Positions 28,521-36,275 of a stretch of 58,088 bases of DNA are shown in pieces. This DNA is from Enemella dayhoffiae. GTDB lineage: Bacteria; Actinomycetota; Actinomycetes; Propionibacteriales; Propionibacteriaceae. The position numbers and the translations under genes were made by a program. The stretch lies in contig NZ_NMVQ01000013.1 in the NCBI RefSeq assembly GCF_002250625.1, positions 1 to 58,088 of the forward strand. Direction: 5' to 3'. The notes below the pieces were generated by a model. It saw nothing but the letters and a program-made list of their open reading frames with translations. It searched no databases and was not told the DNA's origin. How positions within the stretch are numbered: position 1 is the first letter of the stretch; every line of letters starts with the position of its first letter.

Positions 28521-29654
28521 ATGAGCGAGTCGAGCAAGCAGTCCCCGCTGCACCAGTGCCACGTCGACGCCGGGGCGAAGTTCGCCGAGTTCGGCGGATG
28601 GTCGATGCCGCTGCAGTACGCCGGCGGCGGCATCGTCGCCGAGCACCACGCGGTCCGCAAGGGGGTGGGCATCTTCGACGTCTCCCACCTCGGCAAGGCC
28701 ACCGTCCGCGGGGCCGGTGCGGTGGAGTTCCTGAACACCCAGTTGAGCAACGACCTGAACAAGATCGACGCCGGGCAGGCGCAGTACACGCTGCTGTGCA
28801 CCCCCGAGGGCGGGGTGGTCGACGACCTGATCGCCTATCGGTTCGCCGATGACGACGTCTTCCTGATCCCGAACGCCGCCAACACCGCGGCCGTGGTCGA
28901 GGTGCTGACCGGGGCCGCCCCGGCGGGGGTCGAGGTGTGCAACAAGCACGACGCGTTTGCGGTGCTGGCGGTGCAGGGACCGAAATCGGATGAGCTGCTG
29001 GAGCGGCTCGGCCTGCCCACCGGTCACGACTACATGTCCTTCGACGTCGCCGAACTCCCTGCTCTGCGTGCAGCCGCCGAGCTCGACGGCATCCGGCTCA
29101 CCGTCTGCCGCACCGGCTACACCGGCGAGCGGGGCTATGAGCTGGTCGTGCCGAGCGAGCAGGCGGTCGTGGTCTGGGAGCAGCTGATGCAGGCGGGGGA
29201 GGACCTCGGCGTACGCCCCTGCGGGCTCGGCGCGCGCGACACCCTGCGCACCGAGATGGGCTATCCGCTGCACGGGCAGGACATCTCGCCCGACATCTCC
29301 CCGGTGCAGGCCCGGATCGGCTGGGCGATCGGCTGGAAGAAGCCGGAGTTTCGCGGGCACGAGGCGCTGCGCGCCGAGAAGGAGGCCGGGCCGCGCCGTC
29401 GGCTGTGGGGGATCCGCGCGATCGGGCGCGCCATCCCGCGCCCGCACATGGCCGTGCTCGGCGCGGACGAGGCCGAGGTGGGTGAGGTCACCTCCGGCAC
29501 CCATTCACCCACCCTGGGCACCGGGATCGGGCTGGCCCTGATCGATGCCAGACTCAGCGAGGGGGATCACGTCTCGGTGCAGGTGCGCAACCGCACCGAG
29601 GAGTTCGAGATCGTCAAACCACCGTTCGTCACGCCTGGCGTGCGCGGGGAGTGA
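28521..29654 (+). CDS. gcvT: Aminomethyltransferase, glycine cleavage system T protein
   Basis: A 377-residue tetrahydrofolate-dependent enzyme that takes the aminomethyl group from the lipoyl-H protein to form methylene-THF and ammonia. Family blocks: FGGWSMPLQY (24-33), VGIFDVSHLGK, NTQLSNDL, QYTLLCTPEGGVVDDLIAYR (active-site Asp region near 100), RTGYTGERGYEL, CGLGARDTLRTEMGYPLHG and GTHSPTLGTGIG. The H and P proteins are not in this window. It overlaps the next gene by GTGA. Confidence 0.96.
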   Translation: MSESSKQSPLHQCHVDAGAKFAEFGGWSMPLQYAGGGIVAEHHAVRKGVGIFDVSHLGKATVRGAGAVEFLNTQLSNDLNKIDAGQAQYTLLCTPEGGVVDDLIAYRFADDDVFLIPNAANTAAVVEVLTGAAPAGVEVCNKHDAFAVLAVQGPKSDELLERLGLPTGHDYMSFDVAELPALRAAAELDGIRLTVCRTGYTGERGYELVVPSEQAVVVWEQLMQAGEDLGVRPCGLGARDTLRTEMGYPLHGQDISPDISPVQARIGWAIGWKKPEFRGHEALRAEKEAGPRRRLWGIRAIGRAIPRPHMAVLGADEAEVGEVTSGTHSPTLGTGIGLALIDARLSEGDHVSVQVRNRTEEFEIVKPPFVTPGVRGE

Positions 29655-30481
29655 GGCGAGTCGAAGGTCACCGCCAATCGGGGCAAGGGGAGCAGGTGCA
29701 GCAACAGGGGTCGGTGGACCATGTGGTGGCCGCCCTGCAACGGCGCGGGCGGCGCTTCCGGATCGAGCACGACCAATATCTCGTCCTCGACTCCGGTCTG
29801 GCGCAGCGCCTGTCCGACCTGGCGTACGCCGTGGAGCAGGCGCTGGTGGTGTCCGGCCCGCCCGAGGCGGCCGCCGACCGGGTGGTGGCCGACCTGCTCG
29901 CCCGCGAGGAGCGGCTGGCCGCGGGGGACCTGCCGCCGATCCAGCAGGTACGCCTGCGGCTCACCCATGACGACCTGTTGCCCGGTGGCGGGACGTTGCC
30001 CGGCCCGGCCGACCTGGTGGTCTTTCCGGTGCACGACACCGCCGACTCGGCGACCCGGCTGACGACCGCCCAGGTGGACGCGCTGGGGGAGGTGCTGGCG
30101 CGCTCCGGTACGCCCGGGCGCAGCGATCTGGAGCGGGTGGGGGTGGCGGCGATGCCGGCCACCCTGGCCGAGCCGGTCAGCGTGCACCCCGAATCCTGGA
30201 GTGGGCACCTGGCAGTGCTGGTCAGCGGGGACCTCTACACCGCCTCGCGGCTGCTCGACCTCCCGCGGCTGCTCGGCCAGGTCGGCATCCCCGCCGAGCA
30301 GGACGTGCTGGTCGGCGTGTCCAGCTCACGGGAGCTGTGGCTGGTGCCGGTGGTGCCCGGGGTGATCGCCGAGCTGGCGAGGGAACTCGACGCGCGGGTC
30401 GCCGCGGCGTACGCCGTCAGCCGCGGCCAGATCGCCCAGCGTGCGTACCTGTGGAGCGCGGGGCAGCTGCGGAGCCGCTGA
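29651..30481 (+). CDS. Conserved hypothetical protein
   Basis: A 276-residue soluble protein, coupled to gcvT by GTGA overlap if the first GTG is used; a second GTG at 29714 (VDHVVAALQ) is an alternative. The final third (LVSGDLYTASRLLDLPRLL, QDVLVGVSSSRELWLVPVVPG) faintly recalls the DUF1444/YtpQ pattern, but I would not assign it. There is no signal peptide, membrane helix or cofactor motif. The region just beyond its stop holds two copies of the dispersed short element. Confidence 0.65.
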   Translation: MRRVEGHRQSGQGEQVQQQGSVDHVVAALQRRGRRFRIEHDQYLVLDSGLAQRLSDLAYAVEQALVVSGPPEAAADRVVADLLAREERLAAGDLPPIQQVRLRLTHDDLLPGGGTLPGPADLVVFPVHDTADSATRLTTAQVDALGEVLARSGTPGRSDLERVGVAAMPATLAEPVSVHPESWSGHLAVLVSGDLYTASRLLDLPRLLGQVGIPAEQDVLVGVSSSRELWLVPVVPGVIAELARELDARVAAAYAVSRGQIAQRAYLWSAGQLRSR

Positions 30482-30483
30482 CA

Positions 30484-30528
30484 GGTCCCTGAGCCTGTCG
30501 AAGGGCGGTCCCTGAGCCTGTCGAAGGG
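30484..30528. repeat. Two tandem copies of a 23-base unit of the dispersed CCCTGAGCCTGTCGAAGGG element
   Basis: GGT plus CCCTGAGCCTGTCGAAGGG occurs at 30484-30505 and again at 30507-30528, in the gap between two convergent genes. Confidence 0.75.
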
Positions 30529-30705
30529 TCAGGCCGGCTCGAGCGACATCGGCCCGTAGACCTCACGGTCGCCCTCGAACAGGGTGACCGCGGTGGTGCC
30601 CGCGTCCAGCAGGTCCTCGTAGTTGGCGGTCAGCCACTCCTCGGCGGCCGCCTGGTCGACGAAGCGTTCGGTGAGCTCACCGGCGTCGGGTTTCCAGTAC
30701 CACAT
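30529..30705 (-). CDS. Small conserved protein downstream of DUF4178 gene
   Basis: A 58-residue acidic protein (MWYWKPDAGELTERFVDQAA to the end), with no recognised domain. GAGGAG 6 bases before the ATG fixes the start. It lies 10 bases after the DUF4178 gene, so the two are very probably cotranscribed and may act together. Function unknown. Confidence 0.6.
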   Translation of the reverse strand: MWYWKPDAGELTERFVDQAAAEEWLTANYEDLLDAGTTAVTLFEGDREVYGPMSLEPA

Positions 30706-30715
30706 CAGATTCTCC

Positions 30716-31153
30716 TCACTGCAGGGTGCCGAAGTCCTCGGGGCGTACCCGACGGCCGGTCGAGACCTCCCAGGGACGGCGGTCGAAGGACTCGAAGCTG
30801 AGCATCGCCCCACCGGCGGCGGTGTAGTCGTGGTAGCGCACGGTGCCGCTGGGACCGGTGTCGGTCTCGCCCTGGGCGGTATAGCTGGCGGTGCCGGACT
30901 CGTCGAGGGAGAAGGTGCCGTCGTCGACGTTCAGCTTGCGGGCACCCGGCTCCAGGCCGACCAGGTCGGGACGCGGGGTCCAGCGGGTCACCTCGTCGTC
31001 CTCGACGGTGAACCACAGCGGCTGGGGCAGCCCGCCGACCTTGTGCTCGGCCCAGGAGTCGCCGTCCTCGGAATACCACACGGTCCCGACCACGGTCACC
31101 GGGTTTCCCTGATAACTGAACTGGGCGCCGGGGCACAGATAGGGGATCGTCAT
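30716..31153 (-). CDS. DUF4178 domain protein
   Basis: A 145-residue protein fitting DUF4178: CPGAQFSYQGNPVTVVGTVWYSEDGDSWAEHKV at the start, then LWFTVEDDE and GTVRYHDYTAAGGAMLSFESFD. It is probably an all-beta cytosolic protein. DUF4178 genes often accompany PspA-like or stress genes, and pspA lies 0.8 kb away, though across a divergent promoter. The ATG follows TAGATT by 6 bases. Confidence 0.75.
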   Translation of the reverse strand: MTIPYLCPGAQFSYQGNPVTVVGTVWYSEDGDSWAEHKVGGLPQPLWFTVEDDEVTRWTPRPDLVGLEPGARKLNVDDGTFSLDESGTASYTAQGETDTGPSGTVRYHDYTAAGGAMLSFESFDRRPWEVSTGRRVRPEDFGTLQ

Positions 31154-31159
31154 GCCCCG

Positions 31160-31165
31160 AATCTA
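31160..31165 (-). promoter_or_regulatory. Leaderless -10 hexamer for the DUF4178 operon
   Basis: TAGATT on the minus strand, 6 bases before the ATG. Confidence 0.55.
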
Positions 31166-31197
31166 GGCGATCGCTCCGACGGTCCGGGAACGGGCCC

Positions 31198-31782
31198 TCA
31201 GAGCTTGGTGCCGCGGGCGATGGTGGGCTTGGGCATCCGCAGCCGGCGCATCTGGATGGAGCGGTTGAAGCCGTACATCATCAGCCCCTTGCCCTTGGTG
31301 GAGACACCGGGGTGCTTCTGGGCGAGCAGCTTCTTGTACCGGCCCCAGAGCAGGAACAGATCCAGCAGCACCAGGGCCAGGAAGCCGTACATCGCGACCA
31401 GGGCGATCATCGACATCTGCGGATAGACGCTCTGCAGGAAGCTCAGCGCCAACATCAGCACCATCGCGGGCAGCAGGAATTCGCCCAGGTTCCAGCGGGC
31501 GTCGACCATGTCGCGCATCAGCTGCTTCTCCGGGGTGGAGTCACGGGCCTCCATCGCCGCCATCCGACGCTCCCGGTTGGCGGCGGCCGACTGGCGGCGC
31601 GCCTCCTTCGGCGACAGCGTGGGGTTGAGGCGCTCCTTGCGGGCCGCCTCCGCCTGCCGACGGGTCGGCGTGGGTGCATCCTTCTTCCGCGGGCCCTTGG
31701 CGAGCGGCTCCGGAGTGGGTTCGGGGTCGCTCACGGCCGGGTCGGACTTCACGTCCTTGCGGTAGGGGCGGAACAGGCCCAT
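31198..31782 (-). CDS. DUF3043 family membrane protein
   Basis: A 194-residue protein. The charged N-terminal half is full of Arg/Lys/Glu (typical KKDAPTPTRRQAEAARKERL), then two transmembrane helices follow (about 102-121 and 125-146) and a basic C-terminus. This is the actinobacterial DUF3043 family; function unknown. The ATG at 31782 (MGLFRPY) is preferred over a TTG two codons earlier, with GTGAGG upstream. It is divergent from pspA. Confidence 0.85.
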   Translation of the reverse strand: MGLFRPYRKDVKSDPAVSDPEPTPEPLAKGPRKKDAPTPTRRQAEAARKERLNPTLSPKEARRQSAAANRERRMAAMEARDSTPEKQLMRDMVDARWNLGEFLLPAMVLMLALSFLQSVYPQMSMIALVAMYGFLALVLLDLFLLWGRYKKLLAQKHPGVSTKGKGLMMYGFNRSIQMRRLRMPKPTIARGTKL

Positions 31783-31907
31783 GGGCAAACCTCACGACGG
31801 TCAACGCCCGGCCACCGTGGCTCGGGGGTGTCCCCGATTGTCTCAGGGTCGACCCGGGATTTCGAATCGGACGCGGCCCGGTGGTGCCGGTGCTACCGGC
31901 GACCGCC

Positions 31908-31913
31908 TAGGCT
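31908..31913 (+). promoter_or_regulatory. Candidate -10 for pspA
   Basis: TAGGCT, 41 bases before the pspA ATG, leaving a leader with GGAAGGA. Confidence 0.45.
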
Positions 31914-31954
31914 GGTGGACAGTACGCGTTCGGAATCGGAAGGACCGGGCCCAG

Positions 31955-32896
31955 ATGAGCGGATTTTTCCAGCGGATGTCGACAGTGTTCCGTGCCAAGG
32001 CAGACAAGGCACTGGACAAGGTCGAGGACCCGCGCGAAACCCTTGACTACTCCTACCAGCGCCAGCTGGAGCTGCTGCAGAAGGTGCGCCGGGGGGTGGC
32101 CGACGTGGCGACCAGCCGCAAGCGCGTCGAGCTCCAGGCCAACCAGCTGAACACCCAGATCGACAAGCTGAACACCCAGGCGCAGAAGGCGCTCGAGGTC
32201 GGTCGGGAAGACCTGGCCCGCGAGGCGCTGACCCGCAAGTCGGGCATCCAGGGTCAGCTCGGCGAGCTGCAGGCGCAGCACGCCCAGTTGCAGGGTGAGG
32301 AGGAGAAGCTGGTCAAGGCCTCGCAGCGACTGCAGGCCAAGGTGGACGCCTTCCGCACCAAGAAGGAGACCATCAAGGCCACCTATTCCGCCGCCGAGGC
32401 GCAGACCCGGATCAACGAGGCGTTCTCCGGGATCGGCGAGGAGATGGGCGATGTCGGTCTGGCCGTGCAGCGGGCGGAGGACAAGACCGCCCAGATGCAG
32501 GCCCGTGCCGGCGCGATGGACGAGCTGCTCGCCTCCGGTGTACTCGACGACGTGACTGGGTCCACCAAGGACGACATCACCCGCGAGCTCGAGGCCCTCT
32601 CCTCGACCTCGGACGTGGACAACGAGCTGGCCCAGATGAAGGCCCAGCTCGGCTCCGGCGGAGCCGGTCAGCGGCAGTCGATCGGTCAGGGACCGGGGTA
32701 TGCCCAGGGCGCCGGTCAGCAGGGCGCCCAGCAGCAGGCGCCGGGTCAGGCCGGCCAGTTCGGTCAGGCCGGCCCCGCTCAGCAGGGCCAGGGTCAGCAG
32801 GGCCAGGGTCAGCAGGGGCACGCCATGCCGGCCGGCGGAGACGACTTCCAGGCGTACCCGACCCAGCAGCAGCCGGGCACGGAGGGTCAGCGATGA
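31955..32896 (+). CDS. pspA: PspA/IM30 family membrane-stress protein
   Basis: A 313-residue protein. The N-terminal ~220 residues are the ESCRT-III-like PspA/Vipp1 coiled coil: amphipathic start MSGFFQRMSTVFRAKADKALDKVEDP, then long helices to about 220 (QLELLQKVRRGVADVATSRKRVELQ and onwards). From about 238 it has a low-complexity Gly/Gln/Ala tail with repeated QQGQGQQGQG, longer than in classic PspA (about 220 residues). Expected at the cytoplasmic membrane under envelope stress. It overlaps pspAA by ATGA. Confidence 0.92.
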   Translation: MSGFFQRMSTVFRAKADKALDKVEDPRETLDYSYQRQLELLQKVRRGVADVATSRKRVELQANQLNTQIDKLNTQAQKALEVGREDLAREALTRKSGIQGQLGELQAQHAQLQGEEEKLVKASQRLQAKVDAFRTKKETIKATYSAAEAQTRINEAFSGIGEEMGDVGLAVQRAEDKTAQMQARAGAMDELLASGVLDDVTGSTKDDITRELEALSSTSDVDNELAQMKAQLGSGGAGQRQSIGQGPGYAQGAGQQGAQQQAPGQAGQFGQAGPAQQGQGQQGQGQQGHAMPAGGDDFQAYPTQQQPGTEGQR

Positions 32897-33195
32897 TCAT
32901 CCGGGTGCTCAACGAGGGCCAGTTCCGGATGACCGATGACCACCTGAGCGAGCTGAACGCGTGCGACGACCAGGTGGAGGCGGCGGTCGAGGCCGACGAT
33001 CAGGAGCAGCTGACAGCCGCCCTGACCACGCTGATCGGCACCATCCGCAGCCTCGGTCAGGAGCTCCCCGACGACTTGCTCGAGGATTCCGACCTGATCG
33101 TGCCGGACGCCGAGGCGACCCTGGCCGACGTGCGCAGCTGGCTGTCCGACAGCGGCAGCGACGAGGGCCTGATCCCGGGTCGCAGCGGTTCCTGA
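32893..33195 (+). CDS. pspAA: PspA-associated protein PspAA
   Basis: A 100-residue acidic protein that starts MIIRVLNEGQFRMTDDHLSELNACDDQVEAAVEADD, matching the PspAA family found directly after pspA in actinobacteria. It is translationally coupled to pspA. It probably binds or modulates PspA assembly, which is inferred from gene association rather than from any motif. Confidence 0.85.
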   Translation: MIIRVLNEGQFRMTDDHLSELNACDDQVEAAVEADDQEQLTAALTTLIGTIRSLGQELPDDLLEDSDLIVPDAEATLADVRSWLSDSGSDEGLIPGRSGS

Positions 33196-33202
33196 CCCCA
33201 CG

Positions 33203-33706
33203 GTGGTTCGGCTCTCCCGTCGCTGGCTGATCATCTCGGCGATCCTGGCGCTGATTGGCCTGTACGCCGTCGGCAGCTCGATCTATTGGGTTGTGTCCAT
33301 GCTCGGCGCGCCGGACACCGCCTGGGTGGCCATCCCGGCCGTCGGGGCGGTGCTCGCCAGCGTCCTGGTGGTGATCGCCGTGCCGCTGTTCAAGAGTTGG
33401 CAACCGCCGCGCTGGGTGCGGATCGGGCTGCCGATCGTGGCGGGCGGGTTCGGCATCGTCGCGGCGGTGGGTACGTTCACCCTGGCCAGCCTGACCGCGT
33501 GCGACTATCAGTGCCGGCCCGCCGACACCTGGAAGATGCTCCCCGCCATGCTGACCGCCGGCGTACTCACCGCCCTCGGGCCCGGTGTGTGGGCGTTGAC
33601 CGACCGGCGCGACCGGGAGGATCTGCTGTGGCCGCTGGCGGTCGCGTTCGTGGTGATCGGGATCGCGGTGGGGATCTATCAGTGGGTGGAGAACGGCCTC
33701 TACTGA
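33203..33706 (+). CDS. Hypothetical membrane protein of the psp operon
   Basis: A 167-residue protein with about five hydrophobic segments (8-31, 41-62, 73-97, 110-126, 140-159) and a CDYQC motif near 99-103. It starts 7 bases after pspAA on the same strand, so it is probably the third gene of the operon. No family recognised. Confidence 0.65.
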   Translation: MVRLSRRWLIISAILALIGLYAVGSSIYWVVSMLGAPDTAWVAIPAVGAVLASVLVVIAVPLFKSWQPPRWVRIGLPIVAGGFGIVAAVGTFTLASLTACDYQCRPADTWKMLPAMLTAGVLTALGPGVWALTDRRDREDLLWPLAVAFVVIGIAVGIYQWVENGLY

Positions 33707-33726
33707 CCGTTGTCGGAGCGGAGCCA

Positions 33727-33732
33727 TAGACT
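33727..33732 (+). promoter_or_regulatory. Leaderless -10 hexamer for the glycerate-kinase-like gene
   Basis: TAGACT, 6 bases before the GTG at 33739. Confidence 0.55.
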
Positions 33733-33738
33733 CACCCG

Positions 33739-34857
33739 GTGCGAATTCTGGTGGCCTGTGACCGACTCGGCGCAATGAGCGCTGCCGAGGCAGGGGTGGC
33801 GATCGCGTCCGGCTGGCAACGCACCCAACCCGTTGCCGAACTCGCCGTGGCGCCGCTCGGTGTCGCCGGTGAGGGATTCCTCGCCGCCGCTGCGGCCACG
33901 ATCGGTCGTGAGGTCGAGCTGAGCGGCCAGGCCGGAGGGCGGATCGGTCTGCTGGTCCGCGGGGAGCGGACCCGAGCCGTCGGCATGGAGGTGCTGGACG
34001 CCGGCCCGCCGGAGCGCGGGATCCCACTGACGGGCAGCTCCGCCGCGATCGGGCACGCCGCCGCCGAGGTGCTGGCCCCGGACCGCCCCGACCGCCTGCT
34101 GCTCGACCTGGCCACGGTGCACTGCCACGACGGGGGAGCCGGGCTGCTGAGCGCCCTCGGTGCGACCGCCGACCGTCCGCTGGAGGAGGGGGTGGGGGCG
34201 ATGGCCGGGATCGGCCACCTCGACCTGCACCCGGTCCGGGAGCGGTTGACCGGGATGGAGCTGCTCGCGGTGGTGCCCGACGCCGAACTGACCCAGCCGT
34301 TGCTCGGGCTGCGCGGGATCACCTCGCGGCGCGGCCGCGAGGCCGACACCGACCCGGCCGAGCTGCTGGCGGTCGACGCCACCCTGGAACGGTTTGCCAC
34401 CCTGGCCGAAGCTTCCGCGGCGGCCGTGCCCGGTGCGGGCGCGTGCGGCGGGGCGGCGTACGCCATCGCGGCGCTCGGCGGACGGATCCTCAGCGGGCCA
34501 CAGGCCTGCGCCGAACTGGTGGGGCTGGTCGAGGCCGGTGCGCCGAACGGGTTCACCGAGACCGTGCTGCAGGCCGACCTGGTGGTCACCGGATCGTCGC
34601 GCTTCGACTTCGCCTCCCGCGGCGGCGGGGTGATGCGGTTCGTCGCCGAACAGGCCCAGTTGGCGGGTACGCCGTGCATCGCGCTGGCGGGGGAGAAGGT
34701 GATCGGCGCCCGCGAGATGCGCACCATGGGCATCGAGTCGGCGTACGCCGTGCGCGAGGCCGCGCCGTCCTTCGCCGACGAGCCGAGCGGGGCCGACGTG
34801 ACGGCCGAGGAGCTCACCGAACTCGCCGCCCGGGTGGCGCACACCTGGCAGTGGTGA
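33739..34857 (+). CDS. Glycerate kinase-like protein (Rv2205c type)
   Basis: A 372-residue protein of the GlxK glycerate 2-kinase fold: ILVACDRLGAMSAAEAGVAIASGW at the start, LLLDLATVHCHDGGAGLLSALG (about 114-135), GAGACGGAAYAIAALGGRILSG and VVTGSSRFDFASRGGGVMRFVAEQA near the C-terminus. The consensus PVADGGEGT loop is replaced by APLGVAGEGF, as in the shorter actinobacterial relatives, so kinase activity is uncertain. It is followed by the HesB-type gene, the same order as Rv2205c-Rv2204c. Confidence 0.75.
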   Translation: MRILVACDRLGAMSAAEAGVAIASGWQRTQPVAELAVAPLGVAGEGFLAAAAATIGREVELSGQAGGRIGLLVRGERTRAVGMEVLDAGPPERGIPLTGSSAAIGHAAAEVLAPDRPDRLLLDLATVHCHDGGAGLLSALGATADRPLEEGVGAMAGIGHLDLHPVRERLTGMELLAVVPDAELTQPLLGLRGITSRRGREADTDPAELLAVDATLERFATLAEASAAAVPGAGACGGAAYAIAALGGRILSGPQACAELVGLVEAGAPNGFTETVLQADLVVTGSSRFDFASRGGGVMRFVAEQAQLAGTPCIALAGEKVIGAREMRTMGIESAYAVREAAPSFADEPSGADVTAEELTELAARVAHTWQW

Positions 34858-34914
34858 GGGGGAGGGTTGGGGAATAAACCGTCCGCGAATCGTGCTGCAC
34901 GGTTGCGGGCCGGG

Positions 34915-34920
34915 TAGACT
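34915..34920 (+). promoter_or_regulatory. Candidate -10 for the ErpA-like gene
   Basis: TAGACT, 49 bases before the ATG, leaving a leader with GGAGG. Confidence 0.45.
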
Positions 34921-34969
34921 CGGCCGACGAACGCGACCAACCCGCGCGATCACCCAACCTGGAGGCAAC

Positions 34970-35317
34970 ATGACCGAGGCGACGACCGCCACCACCGGTG
35001 TCATCCTCACCGACGAAGCGGCCGGCAAGGTCCGCGACCTGCTCGAGCGTGAGGGCCGTGACGACCTGGCCCTGCGCATCGCCGTGCAGCCCGGTGGCTG
35101 CTCCGGCCTGCGCTATGAGCTCTACTTCGACGACCGTCAGCTCGACGGCGACGTCGTCAACACCTATGAGGGCGTCAACGTGGTCACCGACCGGATGAGC
35201 GCCCCCTATCTGGGTGGGGCGAAGATCGACTTTGTCGACACCATCGAGAAGCAGGGCTTCACCATCGACAACCCGAACGCGGGCGGTTCCTGCGCCTGCG
35301 GTGACTCCTTCCACTGA
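34970..35317 (+). CDS. erpA: HesB/IscA family iron-sulfur cluster insertion protein
   Basis: A 115-residue A-type carrier that hands Fe-S clusters to apoproteins. The three conserved Cys are present: GGCSG near 44 and CACG near 110-112. AAGKVRDLLEREGRDDLALRIAVQ and SAPYLGGAKIDFVD are family blocks. LipA and other Fe-S enzymes in the window are possible clients. The start is set by GGAGG 6 bases before the ATG. The terminator follows at once. Confidence 0.92.
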   Translation: MTEATTATTGVILTDEAAGKVRDLLEREGRDDLALRIAVQPGGCSGLRYELYFDDRQLDGDVVNTYEGVNVVTDRMSAPYLGGAKIDFVDTIEKQGFTIDNPNAGGSCACGDSFH

Positions 35318-35337
35318 GTCCCTGCCGTTCGGCTGCT

Positions 35338-35369
35338 GAGGGCCCCTCGACCACGGTCGAGGGGCCCTC
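35338..35369 (+). terminator. Terminator hairpin after the ErpA-like gene
   Basis: Perfect 14-base arms GAGGGCCCCTCGAC/GTCGAGGGGCCCTC around CACG, 20 bases after the stop, followed by a weak T tract (GCGTTTCC). Confidence 0.85.
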
Positions 35370-35392
35370 GCTGCGTTTCCGCGGCCATCCGT

Positions 35393-35398
35393 TAGGTT
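35393..35398 (+). promoter_or_regulatory. Candidate -10 for the SDR gene
   Basis: TAGGTT, 32 bases before the ATG; the short leader carries GGAGG. Confidence 0.45.
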
Positions 35399-35430
35399 AC
35401 TGACCAGTTGTCGACCCCGGAGGGACTCAC

Positions 35431-36201
35431 ATGCAGGTAGCTGGCCGTACCGCGCTGATCACCGGCGGAGCCTCCGGGCTCGGCCTGGCGACCGTACGCC
35501 GACTCGTCGAGCTGGATGCCAAGGTGGTCGTGCTCGACCTCGACTCGGAGACCGCCCGCGGCAACCTCGCCGAGCTCGGTGACAAGGTCACCTTCAGCCC
35601 CGGTGACGTGACCAGCGAGGCCGACGTGCAGCGGGCCGTGGACGCGGCCGTCGAGCTGGGTGACCTGGCCGTGGTGCAGAACTGTGCCGGCGTGGGTACG
35701 CCGGGTCGGGTCTATTCGGCCAAGAAGCAGCAGGCGCATCCGCTGGACGCGTTCGCCCGGGTGGTCAACATCAACCTGATCGGCACCTTCAACGTGATCC
35801 GGCTGGCCGCCAAGGCGATCATCGAGCACACCGACACCGACGCCGAGGACCGTGCGGTGATCATCAACACCGCGTCCGCGGCCGCCTTCGACGGTCAGAT
35901 CGGCCAGGCGGCATACTCCGCGTCCAAGGGCGGCATCGTCGGGATGACCCTGCCGATCGCCCGTGACCTGGCGCAGTTCCGGATCCGGGTGATGACGATC
36001 GCCCCGGGGCTGTTCTGGACCCCGATGTTCGCCGGCCTGGACGAGAAGGCGATCGACTCGCTCGGTCAGCAGGTCCCGCACCCCTCCCGGCTCGGTGACC
36101 CCAGCGAGTACGCGTTGCTGTCCACCCAGATCATCGAGAACCCGATGCTGAACGGGGAGACCATCCGTCTCGACGGTGCCATCCGGATGGCGCCGCGCTG
36201 A
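35431..36201 (+). CDS. Short-chain dehydrogenase (3-hydroxyacyl-CoA dehydrogenase type II-like)
   Basis: A 256-residue SDR. NAD-binding TGGASGLG (11-18), NCAGVG (84-89), catalytic Ser149, Tyr162 and Lys166 (YSASK), and the PGLFWTPMF region. The whole-length pattern resembles the HSD17B10/type II 3-hydroxyacyl-CoA dehydrogenase group that oxidises branched and straight 3-hydroxyacyl-CoA. The thiolase, racemase and crotonase genes that follow support a beta-oxidation role. The start is set by GGAGG 8 bases upstream. Confidence 0.88.
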   Translation: MQVAGRTALITGGASGLGLATVRRLVELDAKVVVLDLDSETARGNLAELGDKVTFSPGDVTSEADVQRAVDAAVELGDLAVVQNCAGVGTPGRVYSAKKQQAHPLDAFARVVNINLIGTFNVIRLAAKAIIEHTDTDAEDRAVIINTASAAAFDGQIGQAAYSASKGGIVGMTLPIARDLAQFRIRVMTIAPGLFWTPMFAGLDEKAIDSLGQQVPHPSRLGDPSEYALLSTQIIENPMLNGETIRLDGAIRMAPR

Positions 36202-36218
36202 GCCGCGTCCTCTGAGCA

Positions 36219-36236
36219 GGCCGGCCGGCCGGCCGG
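36219..36236. repeat. Short GGCC tandem repeat
   Basis: Four and a half GGCC units between the convergent SDR and thiolase genes. Confidence 0.6.
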
Positions 36237-36275
36237 GTGAGCGCGCTTCCCGGGTGTCCGCGGACGCGCAGCGAG

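Noticed and set aside
30484-30528. CRISPR repeats
   Set aside because: The two 22-base copies have a one-base gap and no spacer; they belong to a short element found in several places, and no cas gene is near.
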